Positions 41,561-53,777 of a DNA stretch of 64,000 nucleotides are shown here, piece by piece. Within the stretch, counting starts at the first letter, position 1. Each line of letters opens with the position of its first letter. The position numbers and the translations under genes are program-made. The notes under the pieces were generated by a model, which saw only the letters and a list, made by a program, of their open reading frames with translations, did no database searches and was not told the DNA's origin. Origin of the DNA: Sycon ciliatum (Eukaryota > Porifera > Calcarea > Leucosolenida > Sycettidae); NCBI RefSeq assembly GCF_964019385.1, contig NC_088650.1:23591810-23655809 (forward strand), given 5' to 3'.

Positions 41561-43718
41561 TGCAAAATCAATTTTTACAAGTCCAGGCGCTAGGCCAAGG
41601 CAGTACTATTACTACGGTAATGCCTAATGCAGTAATGCCTACTAATGGCAGCTTACTTTATTTTCGGAGAAACACTACTCATTGAGTAAAAAGTAACAAT
41701 GAATAGCGATATCATCTAGGAAGGATCGCTACCCTAACGCGAAGGAAAGGGCCTTGCGCGGCTGCTCTACGAAGTGTTGAAGAAAGACTCAAAGTTAATT
41801 GGTGGACGAACAACTCGCTGGTGCCGGAAAACTTGGCCCCCAACGATGGTGTTTGGTGAATCATCAAGCATAATGTCTTGTAGCAGTGCTCACCGAGGAA
41901 GGAGAACGCTCTAGCCGCTGCTGTTGTCCGTTTCATCCACGTTGGGCGTTAGCTGCACCGCGCCTATTGTGTTTTAGTATTCCATGGACACACATTAGCA
42001 TTCAGAGCGATTGTGGAGCCACAATTTACTTCACACAGCGTTGTATTGTCCACTGTGACGAGCGCAAACTTCATTATCAGCAGTAACTGTTACCCTTCAT
42101 CCTACGTGTAGATATGGAGTATACACGGCCTTGTCATGACAGCGACAGCTCTACAGAGTGTTCAAGTGAGAAACATTAATTTCAGTTGTTGGTGCACGAA
42201 CAAATCGCTGGTTCCGAAAACGCGGCCTGCACCGATGGTGTTCGGTGGATCATCAAACAGGATGAGCAGCAGTGTTCACCGAGGAAGGAGAATGCACTCG
42301 CCACCACTGTCGTCCGATTCATCCAAGTGGGCATTAGCAGCGCCGCGCCTATTGTGTTTTAGTATTCCATGGACGCACATTAGCGTTCTCAGCGATTGTG
42401 GAGCCACAACATATCTTCATGCGGCGTTGCACTGTCCAAGAGCAGAAACGTCAGCAGTGACCCATCATCATACATGTAGATTTGGAGTATACACACCATG
42501 CGCCAATGGGCCTTGGCGCAACAGCGGCAGCTCTACGGGTGGTGCAAGTGAGAAACATTTGTCTCGACTGTTGGTGGACGAACAAATCGTCGGTGCCAAA
42601 AACGCGGCCTGCGCCGATGGTGTTTGAAACATTGTGTTTTTGGTATTCCATGGACACACACTGGCGTTCTCAGCGATTGTGGAGCCACAACTTATCTTCA
42701 CGCAGCGTTGCACTGTCGCACTGTCCAAGAGCACAAACGTCAGCAGTGACCCATCATCATACATGTAGTCTTGGAGTATACACACCATGCGCCAATGGGC
42801 CTTGGCACAACAGCGGCAGCTCTACGGAATGTTCAAGTGAGAAACATTTGTTTCGACTGTTGGTGGACGAACAAATCGTCGGTGCCGAAAAACGTGGCCT
42901 GCGCCGATGGTGTTTGAAACATCAAGCATGGTATATGGTGGCTGCCAGTGTTCATCGAGGAAGGAGAACACTCAGGCCGTTGTCCGTTCATCCATTTCGT
43001 TTGCTGCACTAAGTCTATTGTGTCCTTGTATTCCATGGACACACAATCATGAAGCATGGCGTCTGAGCTGTGTTCACAGAGCGGGGAGATGCTCTCGCCG
43101 CTATCTTATCTCTCCTGTGTATTCCCAAGTGTCGACGGCTCACAACAATGGCGTTGGACAAGTCAGATGAAATGGAGTCAACGTAAGTACGCATGTGTAC
43201 TCTTACTGACTGAAACATAAGTGGGGTGTAAGAGCTAATTCATATGGTGTCGTGACATTCACATGTACGAGTTTAGTGTGTAGTACTGTCTTGTTACGTA
43301 CTGAGTTCTGCGACTTTGTTTTGTCTCCACATACTGCATGCATTCACGTTACACACTTATCAGTTAGACCCTGAGTTCATGTCTGCTATCCCGTGTCTCC
43401 TCTACTTCTTTTTGTTTCCACATGGTTCACGGTGTAGCGCTGCACGTGTTCCGTCAGTTTGAACTTTAGCATAAATCGCAACTACTTGTAATTTCAGACA
43501 TGCCACGTGATTGTTGCCAGGGTTTGAGCCAATCAGCGCACTTACAGGCAGGGCCTGAACCCCTGATCATGCCCTGTCTGCCAGCTCTACTATGATATTA
43601 TATGGTTCTCCTGCGCTTGGGCTTGCTTTCCCTTGGTAGTTGGAAGTCAGTGGCTGTTTTAGGACTCTTAGATTATGTACAGAAAGTGGTGGACATCACG
43701 CAACTGCATTGTAAATAT

Positions 43719-43818
43719 AAGGGGGGTTGTCAACTGACAACCGCATAATAAAAGAATTTTCATCTAAACAGTGAATAGCAACTAAGTAGAGTGGTTGTCA
43801 GTTGACAAACCCCCGTTT
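43719..43818. repeat. 100-bp hairpin element
   Basis: GGGGGGTTGTCAACTGACAA at about 43719 pairs with TTGTCAGTTGACAAACCCCC ending about 43817. The inner arm GTTGTCAACTGACAAC is itself palindromic. Confidence 0.8.
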
Positions 43819-43919
43819 ATTTAGATTATGTATCTGAAGTAAACACAACGTAGAAATATCACAATTATCTGTTGTGTATTATATCCGTCCGATGTCACCA
43901 GGTCGTCACCTGGTGCTGT

Positions 43920-45090
43920 GACCAGGATACGGATCATGGCGAACGCGGATTCAACTGGACGAATCGCAACCTGACGACGAAGAATCGCGAGGCTTTTCAG
44001 ATGCTGGGATACAATGGAAACCGAACGACTTTGAACAGCACTGTCTGAAGCGTTATGTTATCATGCAAGACGCCTTTCTGCGCCGCTCAAACACAGGTGG
44101 TACTGCAGCAGAATATGTCACTCACTATTCTGCAGGTGCATTGGTGACAGGCGCATGCAAGTTCATGAGAAGGAGGCGGTCTGATGGTAACTGGAATGCC
44201 AGCAGTATGAAAGGATGTGCATTCTGCGGTGGATCTCACCTGGACAAGAGCTGCACGAAATACACAACAGTAGCACAGCGGAAAGAATAACTGATTGAAC
44301 AGAAGCGTTGCTTTGTGTGTTTGCGCACAGGGCACCGGTCAACTCAGTGCAAGGCCACCCGCAAGTGTAATGTGTGTTCTCGCATGGGTCACCAATCAGA
44401 GTCACCATCATGTCACGATCTGCCCTGAATCTCAACAGAAATCTGACAGCAGTACCAACATAGTAGCTGATCAGCCTGTGGCTGACGAGATACCAGCATC
44501 TAGCACAACAGCAGCTAGTGCATCATCAACCAGTATCGCCATCGACCGTAAGATAGTCAGTCGTCTTGATCGGTGCAGATTTCCTCTGGGAGTTTATGAC
44601 GGGGAGCACCAGAGGATTTCCATCAGGACTACAGTTTCTGCCTACCACAGTCGGTTTTGCGGTGACTGGCCGAACACGTCACTCCAAGCACTCAGCTACG
44701 CCGATGAGCAGCCATGCCAGCCATCGTTTCTCTAACTGATGCGACTTCCGACTCCTGCACCATCCAAGATCTGTGGGACTTAGACTGCATTGGCATCCAG
44801 GATTCAGCCAATCTTACAAACAACGACCTAGCCATTAGGCAATTCATCTCAACTGTCACTCAACTCGATCGTTTCCAGTCTCTATCCAAGCGCCTAGAAG
44901 TCGAGCCGGAACTCAAGGTCAAATGCGATAACGTGATCCAGCAGCAGCTACGACAAGGCATCCGCCGAACAAGTGAGCCCTTCTACACTTGTGGGTGCCA
45001 GAGTGCACGATCTGCCTCATCAACCAGTCATAATACCACAGAAGACTATCACGAAAGTCAAGATGACAAACATCTAGCAGTGGCTATTGG
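43920..45090 (+). pseudogene. Dead BEL/Pao Gag-Pol fragment inside the foldback element
   Basis: Frames around 44063-44440 contain paired zinc knuckles (CAFCGGSHLDKSC, CFVCLRTGHRSTQC, CNVCSRMGH) as in BEL/Pao Gag. They are interrupted by TAA at about 44288 and a frameshift near 44400. A Ser/Thr/Ala-rich stretch and a second frame (44714-45080) follow, with LWDLDCIGIQD, RFQSLSKRLE and ELKVKCDNVIQQQLRQGI. In BEL/Pao elements this block leads into the reverse transcriptase. Protease is largely missing, and the reverse transcriptase core, RNase H and integrase are absent. It is not a copy of the intact BEL/Pao at 31776-37450. Confidence 0.7.
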
Positions 45091-47394
45091 TGAGAACATT
45101 TTCTGCGGTGCCATTGGAGTGTGCACTATACACGTACCATGTTCTTTTGTTGGCACCGCCTGTGTAACTTACTGCATAGGGTGCAAGGTGACCGTTGTCG
45201 GTTTACATGTACTCCATTTATTACGCCGTGCATGCACTGAGTCTGTGCTGTACTGTGCATCCATAGGTGTCCGTTTGCGGTAGCGCAAGGTGACACGCAA
45301 GGTTGATGTATTGTTTTGTCCGCTGCTATTCGAAGCTCTCGGAGTCGGAAGCATTACCTCTGTTTCCCCTGTTCCTCCCTGCGCGGAGTCTGTAGTTCTG
45401 GCTTGCAGTCGCTGTTACATGCATGTTGGCAGTTGCATGTGTTTTAGTTTTCAGTTGTCTTTATTTGTTTTGTGTGGACGACAGTTCAATATTCTAGCAG
45501 TTGTTACACTTCCTATGTTCCGTAGTTATCTGCTGTTGGTGTTCGAGAGAGCAAACTGTGTTCTTCTCCAGAGTGGAGTAAACCATTCGCTTGTGTCTGA
45601 GGAAAACCCTGTGTGTTGACGAAGTGGGTTGGCTTGGCTGTAGAGTGAAAGTACCACATGGTCGCATGGTCCATAGTATCTTAGACCTAACTTAGGGTCT
45701 TCTGGCGTATGGTATACGAGTATATGAGCAGCATGAGAGTGAAGTAAAAGCCTGTGACTATTAGCTGAAACATTCAGTCTTTCAAGAGTAGGTGTTCCAT
45801 CACGGAATAGGTACTGCAGTTCACTTACACATTACAACAATGGACCAGCAGTGTGCAGCATGCAATATAGTCATGTGAATTTGTACCGTATGCATACTCA
45901 CAGCTGCAAGGCCAGCGCCCCGTGGCTGCTTGACTTCTCACTCGATTTTAATATTCACAACAGTATGACTCTGTGATCAATCAGGGCTCTGTGAGCAGTT
46001 ATGCTTGGAAGCAGTCACAAATGCCCCATGATCAGTCACAAAACTAAACTTGGCAACCAGTCACAGCTTCCACGGTGCCCCAGACCAGTCACCAGAGATA
46101 ACTAAATCTGCAGGGAGTTTCATAATCTGTTCATTGCAGAGTCCACTATTATGATTCTAGAGGGTGGTAGCGTTCCTGCGGATGTGGAAAACTCGGCTTT
46201 AAGTCGAGTGTCACGTAAACTCTGATTTTTAAGACTTTTATTTTTATTTTGTTTTACTATGAGCCTGTTATCCGCGATATAGGCTCAGAACACACTTTTC
46301 GTCTAGTTGGCATATCAGGTATTGGGCGGAGCAGCTGGAGCAGCCCATATCCCCAATTATGACACACGAGTAATAGTGAAATACGATTGGTGTATTGTGC
46401 TGGACTGACTGCGGTAATGTAAAGCTAAAATCAAGCAGTCAGTTTGCCCTTAGCAAGGCTTTGTCATGAGGGTGCCACATACAGTCAGTATCGCCTATAG
46501 CGTTGGTGTTTGATTTTGAGTATTTTATCCTTATAAGCGATATATTACTATTTCCGATACTGCATGCAATGTGTGCGAGTGGGGCGTCAAACGACTCAGC
46601 GCGCCGTGCACATACGCACTGCATACATGTACATGATTGTACAATGTGATGTAGCTGGCTGTAGCTCCTGACACACGAAATCAGGATTTCCTCATGATGG
46701 AGGCATATTTTGGCAACTTGTACAAGCAAAACTCACCAAACAACACTCATTGGACAAGCTCTTCACGAAGAAGTAACACCCTGTTCTCCTCTGACATCGC
46801 TTGATTTTACATCAAACACTTTCACCGATGCAAAAATAGTGTAATAGAGGTCTTTTGAAATATGAATTTGATCACTATTGGCGGTATACTACTATAGACG
46901 ATTATTACTATACGCGATAATTGTGTATACTTAGTTATGGCAAATGAAAATGAAGTTGAGAAATTGATCACTATATCCGGTATATTACTATAGCCGCCAA
47001 CCTTATAGGCGATACGGACTGTACGTGGAAAGGCAATATGCCGGCTAATCTCCCTGAGAAGTTGAGTGGTTATCAGCAGGCGATGACGCTGTGTCGATGA
47101 TGACCTATCGATGCACGACAGGAGCCTTGCGAGGAGAGTCGTTGGGCCCGGCGGGTAGGTAACGCCAACTTCCACATGAAGTTTGCGGATGGCCGACAAA
47201 TGTAGACATGGACAGATCGGGGCTGACAAGTTCTGAACAACTCGGTAGCAAAATAAAACAAAGTAAAAAGTCATCACCTGGCAATGGATTGCAGGCATGC
47301 ACTTGACAGAAGTGGAAGTAAAGGGTATCGGCGGAAAAATATTTCCGGCTGGTGCCATTGCTGCTAGCTGCAGCACGGAGACCGTCAACTGAGA
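45091..47394. other. Foldback interior, no gene recognised
   Basis: No supported coding sequence. Around 46850-47010 are repeated words such as TATACTACTATAG and CACTATATCCGGTATATTACT with CGATAA runs, suggesting degraded small repeats. AGTCACAA words cluster near 45980-46100. Confidence 0.4.
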
Positions 47395-48552
47395 GTTGGC
47401 AAGACTGGCTGATCTGGATCAGCTGCTTCTTCCGGAGCCCTTGATGTTTCAAACACCATCGGCGCAGGCCATGTTTTTCGGCACCGGCGATTTGTTCGTC
47501 CACCAACAGTCGAAACAAATGTTTCTCACTTGAACATTCCGTAGAGCTGCCGCTGTTGTGCCAAGGCCCATTGGCGCATTGTGTATATACTCCAAGTCTA
47601 CATGTATGATGATGGGTCATTGCTGACGTTTGTGCTCTTGGACAGTGCGACAGTGCAACGCTGCGTGAAGATAAGTTGTGGCTCCACAATCGCTGAGAAC
47701 GCTAGTGTGCGTCCATGGAATACTAAAACACAATAGGCGCGGCGCTGCTAATGCCCACTTGGATGAATCGGACGACAGTGGTGGCGAGTGCATTCTCCTT
47801 CCTCGGTGAAAACTGCTGGTCACCCTGTTTGACGATCCACCAAACACCATCGGTGCTGGCCGCGTTTTTGGGAACCAGCGATTTGTTCGTCCACCAACAA
47901 TTGAAATTAATGTTTCTCACTTGAACACTCTGTAGAGCTGTCGCTGTCGTGACAAGGCCGTGTATACTCCAAATCTACATGTAGGATGAAGACTAAAGAA
48001 GAGTAACAGTTAATACTGCTGATAATGAAGTTTGCGCTCGTGGACAATACAACGCTGTGTGAAGTAAATTGTGGCTCCACAATCGCTCAGAATGCTAATG
48101 TGTGTCCATGGAGTACTAAAACGCCCAACGTGGATGAAACGGACAACAGCAGCGGCTAGAGCGTTCTCCTTCCTCGGTGAACACTGCTACAAGATATTAT
48201 GCTTGATGATTCGCCAAACACCAAGTCACCATCGTTGGGGGCCAATTCAGTAGTTTTCCGGCACCAGCGAGTTGTTCGTCCAGCAACTAACTTTGAGTCT
48301 TTCTTCAACACTTCGTAGAGCAGCCGCGCAAGGCTTTTCCTTCACGTTAGGGTAGCGATCCTTCCTAGATGCTATCGCCATTCATTGTTACTTTTTACTA
48401 CAATGACACTCCAGTAGTGTTTCTCCGAAAATAAAGTCAGCTGCCATTTCTGAGTAAAGAGTCAGTACTCTCACAACAGTCAGTAGCAGCTCGCGCCTAG
48501 CTGGACTTGTAAAAATAATTTTGCAAGTCTTCAATAGTATAGTATTTATTCC

Positions 48553-48580
48553 GGGGAGTCGTATAGACCCGGTCTCCCTG
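48553..48580. repeat. Short GGGAGTCGTA hairpin
   Basis: GGGGAGTCGTATAGACC followed by GGTCTCCCTG forms a minimal hairpin carrying the same terminal word as the hAT-like element at 5560-8057. Confidence 0.45.
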
Positions 48581-48742
48581 ATTTATTCATATTTCTCTAG
48601 GGCAGTCCCCACAGACCTATGGTCTCCTTACGGGGTAGACCCAGGTGCTCGAAGTCCGTACATGGTATCCTAAGTTCGTACGCCCATAATTTCATGTTCT
48701 GTTATTGTATTCGACTCAAATCAAAAAAAACCTGCATTGGAA

Positions 48743-49282
48743 ATGGAGGCCATCCAGGATGATTCTTGGCAGTTGGTGGCTCAAGAGCCTCACCGCAAGA
48801 AGCGAGTAGTTGTCTTTATCGGCAATCTTAGTGCCCAGTGCAATGACCAACGGCTAAGCGACTTCATCACAACACGCTCCACCGCAGTACACCAGACAGT
48901 TGCAGTTCATGATTGCAGTGTCCGTGAAAACAAGAAGGGAATGATGACAGGAAGAGTAACTGTTGATGCTGATGCCCTCCCCACAGTCACCTCTGTAAAC
49001 TTTTGGCCTAGACCACTGTATGCGAGGGAGTGGACATTCCATGAAAAACGTCATGGGCCAGTGCCAGGAAAGGGAAATGGACAGTCTGTGCTGTCGAAGA
49101 AGTCAGGCAAGGACTCGGCCACTCACAGCTCCGACCTGACACCATTGCCTCCCGACCGCAAGCGGCGGCATGGGGATTCACCTGACTCCGGCAGCCCACT
49201 GCTCAAGAAACTGGACGAAGACCACCAGCAGCAAGAGTCTGCCGAGCAACAACAACTGAATGCAGACAGCCAGCAATCATGA
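48743..49282 (+). CDS. LINE ORF1 protein
   Basis: 179-codon ORF ending TGA at 49280-49282. Residues about 15-80 (KKRVVVFIGNLSAQCND..LSDFIT, then GRVTVDADALPTV..WPRPLYAREW) look like a small alpha/beta nucleic-acid-binding fold of the RRM type. The C-terminal half is basic, then acidic and Gln-rich (PPDRKRRHGDSPDSGSPLLK). The stop overlaps the ORF2 start as ATGA (49279-49282), suggesting coupled termination-reinitiation. ORF1 appears intact. Confidence 0.6.
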   Translation: MEAIQDDSWQLVAQEPHRKKRVVVFIGNLSAQCNDQRLSDFITTRSTAVHQTVAVHDCSVRENKKGMMTGRVTVDADALPTVTSVNFWPRPLYAREWTFHEKRHGPVPGKGNGQSVLSKKSGKDSATHSSDLTPLPPDRKRRHGDSPDSGSPLLKKLDEDHQQQESAEQQQLNADSQQS

Positions 49283-49349
49283 AGCTCCTCCTGACCAATG
49301 CAGGCGGGCTGCTGTCCAAATTCGGAGAGTTTCAGCACACCCTGTTGCT

Positions 49350-50898
49350 AGGGTGTTCGGTGCCTCGAACCCAGGCGCATTTTGAGTGGAAACAGTTTTG
49401 TACGGGGTCCGTGGCACAATCGTACACCACTGTGCTTCTTGCCTTGGCAAGGTAAAATTTTAGCAGCTCAGGACGAGTTTGTTTCTTTGTTGGAAAGAGG
49501 AGATGTCTCTGCTGTTGAGACCGTAAGTCCCGTTTCCACACGACGAATTTTAGCAATGTTACGCCCTGCGCAACTTCAGGCTATCGATTTCGGCCTGTTC
49601 TGGGCCGGTCGCAACGCCGGCGACCATTCCATCGTCTTCAGCGTCGAAAAACTACGCAGTGTGTGAAATTTGGAAGCTGTACGATGCTGTCTTCTAGTTC
49701 TATGAGCGATCGATTTGCGCCAGGATACCAAATGTATGGAGTACAATCATGTACATGTACATGGAGTTGATGGACTTGGCTGTAGTGCTGTTTATTTGTA
49801 GCTTCGCTGAGCTACCACATCAGATAAACCTCTGGTCGCTGTATCTGGAGAGTGGAGAAAGCCATTGTGCAGACAAATTGGTCAAGAACAGATTTCCTGC
49901 CAATACTGCGTTCAATATGCAGCTGAAAATCTGCCGCTGCAGAATTGACACTCTGAGGATTTGCAAAATTGCAGCGCGCTAACGCAGTGCAGCTACGCAA
50001 TGCCGTATGCACCGTGTCTGGAGTACATTGTCATCCACATAGCATGGGCAATGTAGGGCCAGTGTATTTGTCGACTTTATAATTTACATCCAAATTACGC
50101 TTGCACAATCATCCGATAAATGAACTGTCTGTTGATTGTGCAAATCGTACGAATGAATTACATGTGACGTGCGACACCAATTGCCCCGAAGTGCTGCACG
50201 CGCCGTATATGACTGGGAACAAGTTGTCCTTCTAAAGCTGATGATTAGCAGGACTGCTGCTGCCTTGGCCTGGCTGAAGCTTACATCGTGTTGCAATGGT
50301 GCAGCATACCTGTTAATTGGCTGCATGCATCCGGTCCCGCGGCACAACATGCTCGGGTGCGCGTGCGGGTGCCGTCTCGGTTGAGTGTGAATGTTATTTT
50401 CTTGGATGCTTCATCTACATGGGGTAGATAACTGAAATCTCCTCCTGGTGATGCGTCTTTGTAGTACCCGTATTCCAATTAGCTTCAGCCTGTGAAGGGT
50501 TACATCTTTCGCATCTATTTCCACTTATTTGTATGCGTTGCTATGGTGGTTGCTATGGGCGTAATTTGAATTTGGCTAGATGGAATACCAAAAAAATTGG
50601 TCAAGTGATGGAAGCTCTCTATTGGCTATTATCTGTAAAAATTTGAAAGACCCTGAACGAAATTGATTTTCACCTTGTTCTAGTTGGTTTTGAATTTCCC
50701 GGTTTTGTGCCACTGGCCTGCATCAAAACTGTTCCAGCAAAAGTGCCAACAAGCGCACTTCAAACGATCATAACTCTTGAACGTCTGGTCGGATTTAGAC
50801 AAACCTTATATATTTCCCGGCTAGTTTACCCTACTCTTTCCAATGAGACTAAAATCGAGGAGATCGGAGCAACTTTCAAAATCGTCCGAACACCCTAA
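49350..50898. mobile_element. 1,549-bp DNA transposon nested in LINE ORF2
   Basis: AGGGTGTTCGG opens the element and CCGAACACCCT(AA) closes it. An exact 8-bp target duplication CTGTTGCT lies at 49342-49349 and 50899-50906. Removing the element and one duplication copy restores the ORF2 frame without any other change. An 8-bp duplication fits hAT- or P-type transposases. No recognisable transposase is inside, so it is probably non-autonomous. Confidence 0.85.
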
Positions 50899-51699
50899 CT
50901 GTTGCTCTCAGGTGCGGATGTTGCCATAGTGACTGAGACGAAACTAACAGTGGATAAATGCTCTCACAGTGCATCTATGATCCCGGGATACTGTGGCCCG
51001 ATTCGCCGAGACCGAACAGAACACGGAGGTGGCATTGGAGTCTAGATCAAAGCCGGCATCGCGTACCAGCATCTGGCCAGTGCAACAGCAAAACTGTCAT
51101 AGGTGCAGCCTATCGCCCTGGTTCCTGCGCTGACAATGATCTGGCTCTACTCGAGCACTTAGACCAAAACATAGATACCATGCGGCAGCATGGTATTAAA
51201 GCACATGATTCTGGCTGGAGATTTTAATGTTCACAGCACGTCCTGGCTTGGCAGCTCTCGAACGACAATCGCAGGGGAGTTCTTGGAAGAAATCAGTGCA
51301 ACACACTGTCTTGTCCAGCACGTGACCCAGCCAACCCGTGGACCAAACACATTGGATCTCGTCTTGTCCGACTTTCCTGGCACTGTCCACACAGCAGTAT
51401 CATCTCCCATCGGGCGCTCTGACCACTGTGAAGTATTGTCCAACTTTCAGGAAATCACTCCTGTACTGGAGCGGCCAACAAGCAGGAAAGTATGGCGTTA
51501 TGGCCAAGCAGACTGGGGCAGACTGAGGGCACATTTCCGCAGCTTTGACTGGGCTGCTGTCGTCTGCGATGTCCCCGAACTTGCATGTGAACAACTCACA
51601 ACTGTAATTCTGGATGGAATGGACACGTTTATACCATCTAAGACCCTGACAGTACGGACGACAGACCCTTGTTGGTGGACACCTGAGTGCAGCACTGTA

Positions 51700-51793
51700 A
51701 AGTAAAAAGTAAATTATCGTATCCGTTCCCGAAGGGAACTCACGACGGCCGCTAACACCCGATAAACCCTAGCGGCAGATGCAGCGCCTAACG
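51700..51793 (-). mobile_element. 94-bp retro-insert with 13-bp target duplication
   Basis: GTGCAGCACTGTA occurs at 51687-51699 and 51794-51806, bracketing 94 bp. On the minus strand the insert ends AATTTACTTTTTACTT after a small stem TTCCCTTCGGGAA, like the 3' end of a LINE or SINE. Without it the endonuclease/RT frame continues. It is the shortest insertion in the window with a clean duplication. Confidence 0.75.
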
Positions 51794-53777
51794 GTGCAGC
51801 ACTGTAGTTCAAGCAAAGACTCGTGCATGGAAACGGTGGCGTCAGCACCCCGATGATGGAGATTTGCGAGCTTCATTCATCGACCTAGTGGCCCGAACAG
51901 CTGCTATTTTGCTGCGCGCCCAATCATCACATGATGCTCGTGTTAAAGCTAAGCTCAGCTCAGGCTCACTTAACGACAAGCAATGGTGGTCTAACATGAA
52001 GAGAGCTGCTGGTATGGAGCGTGCCTCTGAGATACCTCTGCTGAAGGACACCGACGGCACAGAGTATCCAACTCGCCAAGCCAAGGCCAATTGCCTCGCC
52101 AGGTACTACTCCCAGAAGTGTAGCCTTGCAGATGATGACATCTCTCCAGACGATCTGCCAGAAATGCAGCATTTGGACCGCCATGGTCTTGACCGCATCC
52201 ATTTCCGGCTTGCTGATGTACGACGCCGTCTAGCCAAGCTGAATACATCGAAGGCAACAGGACCTGACAATATTCCAGCAAGAGTCCTAGCTCAGTGCTC
52301 CAGTGAGCTTGCAGAACCAGTCACCAAACTGTTCTCACTCTGCTTTCGCCACGGTGTTCAACCTACCAAATGGAAGCTGGCCCATGTGGTTCCAGTCTTC
52401 AAGAAGAGCCCCCGCTCGGATCCCAAGAATTACCGGCCAGTCTCACTACTATCCATCCTGTCAAAAGTAATGGAGAGTATAGTAAACAAGCAGCTCGTGA
52501 ATTATCTGGAGCGTTTCAATATTCTGCCCGACAGTCAATATGGCTTTCGGCAAGGAAGAGGCACGTGCGACATCCTCACTGCTTTGCACACTGAGTGGGT
52601 CAAGACTGTCAGCAATGGAGGGTACGCTCACATGGTGGCGGTGGACATAGCAGGAGCATTTGATCGGGTATCACACTCTGGACTGATTTTCAAAGCCAAG
52701 AACGTTGGCATTGGTGGCTGCCTGCTGCACTGGCTGCAGGATTACCTCCTGAATCGCAAACTATCAGTCCTGGTCCACGGCGACTCATCCTCTCCGGCGC
52801 CCATAACAGCAGGTGTGCCCCAAGGCAGTATCCTTGGCCCGACACTTTTCCTCTTGTATGTGTCTGACCTGGATCAGTGCCTGTCTCCCGAGACGCGACT
52901 AAGTTCCTTTGCAGACGACACAACCCTCTACAGCCTCATCCGCACGCAGGACAATATGCATGACATGACTGCCGCCTTGCAATCCAGCCTCAAGCGTCTT
53001 GAAGAGTGGGGAGAACGCTGGCGCATCAGATTCGAGCCCTCTAAATCGCAACAGCTGCTGATGACTACGAAAGCCACACACCCTGCTGTCCCTGACATCA
53101 AGTTTGGAGGTATCGCGGTTCCGGAAGCCAACACCATCAAGCTTCTTGGAGTGACATTTGACGCCAAGCTGTCATTCCGGGATCACTTGCACTCAATTGC
53201 GACACGTGGCTGCCAGAGACTGGGTGTTCTCCGTCGGGCTTGCCGGGTGTTAGATTACCATGGCCGGCTTTGTGCGTACAAGGGATTTGTGCGACCCATC
53301 CTCGAGTATGCTCCCCTTGTGTGGATGGGAGCTGCATCCAGCCACCTCGCCCGACTCGACCGTGTACAGAAACGTGCAATGGCCATTATTGGCCCTGGTG
53401 CCCTTCTCCAAAGCCTGTGCCACCGCCGGATTGTATCTGGGCTGGTATACCTGTACAAGCTCCAGTGCATCCCAGGACCACCCCAGCTCACCGCCATGAT
53501 CCCCCCTCCAGCCAACCATGTAGAAGCTTGGCGCACCCGGAGTCAACCCCCTCCTGGCCAGCAGCACCATGTGCAGCTGCAGCAAGTCCTGGACAGGAGA
53601 GCACCTGCCTATGCTTCTCGCTCCTTCCCGTTTTCTATAGTGTCAGTATGGAACAGCTTGCCGAGCGAAATTGTAAGGGCTCCACTCAGCTTGAAGCGGC
53701 TCCACACGTTCAAAGAAGATGTCCATAAGTACCTCACGCACCAACACTGGCTGATGGCTACCGACTTCTACGGATGA

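Larger units (their letters stand above)
41553..48539. mobile_element. 7-kb foldback element with multi-subunit arms
   Basis: ATTGAAGACTTGCAAAAT opens the left arm (about 41553) and its complement closes the right arm (about 48539). The arms (about 41553-43010 and 47395-48539) are inverted copies built of ~300-380-bp subunits. Each subunit carries GTGAGAAACATT, TTGGTGGACGAACAA(A/C)TCG, CCGATGGTGTTTG and GATTGTGGAGCCACAA. Four subunits are recognisable on the left and three on the right. The interior (about 43010-47395) has a dead BEL/Pao fragment and no transposase. Long arms of internal repeats are the hallmark of Foldback/Galileo-type elements. No clear target duplication was seen. Confidence 0.75.
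49279..53777 (+). pseudogene. LINE ORF2 (APE endonuclease + reverse transcriptase), interrupted
   Basis: ORF2 starts MKLLLTNAGGLLSKFGEF at 49279 and breaks at 49349. It resumes in the same frame at 50907 (SGADVAIVTETK) after the inserted transposon. The endonuclease then shows AGDFNVHS (51217) and SDHCEV (about 51417), but has in-frame stops and frameshifts between about 51045 and 51200. A 94-bp insert interrupts it at 51700. The remaining frame (51807-53777) holds an intact reverse transcriptase: KATGPDNIPARVL, NYRPVSLLS, the PDSQYGFRQGRGTCD loop, VDIAGAFDRV, GVPQGSILGP and catalytic FADD (about 52911). The thumb and C-terminal YKGFVRPILEYAPLVW follow. This is a Jockey/CR1/L2-like LINE. It cannot encode a complete ORF2 as it stands. 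Confidence 0.85.
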
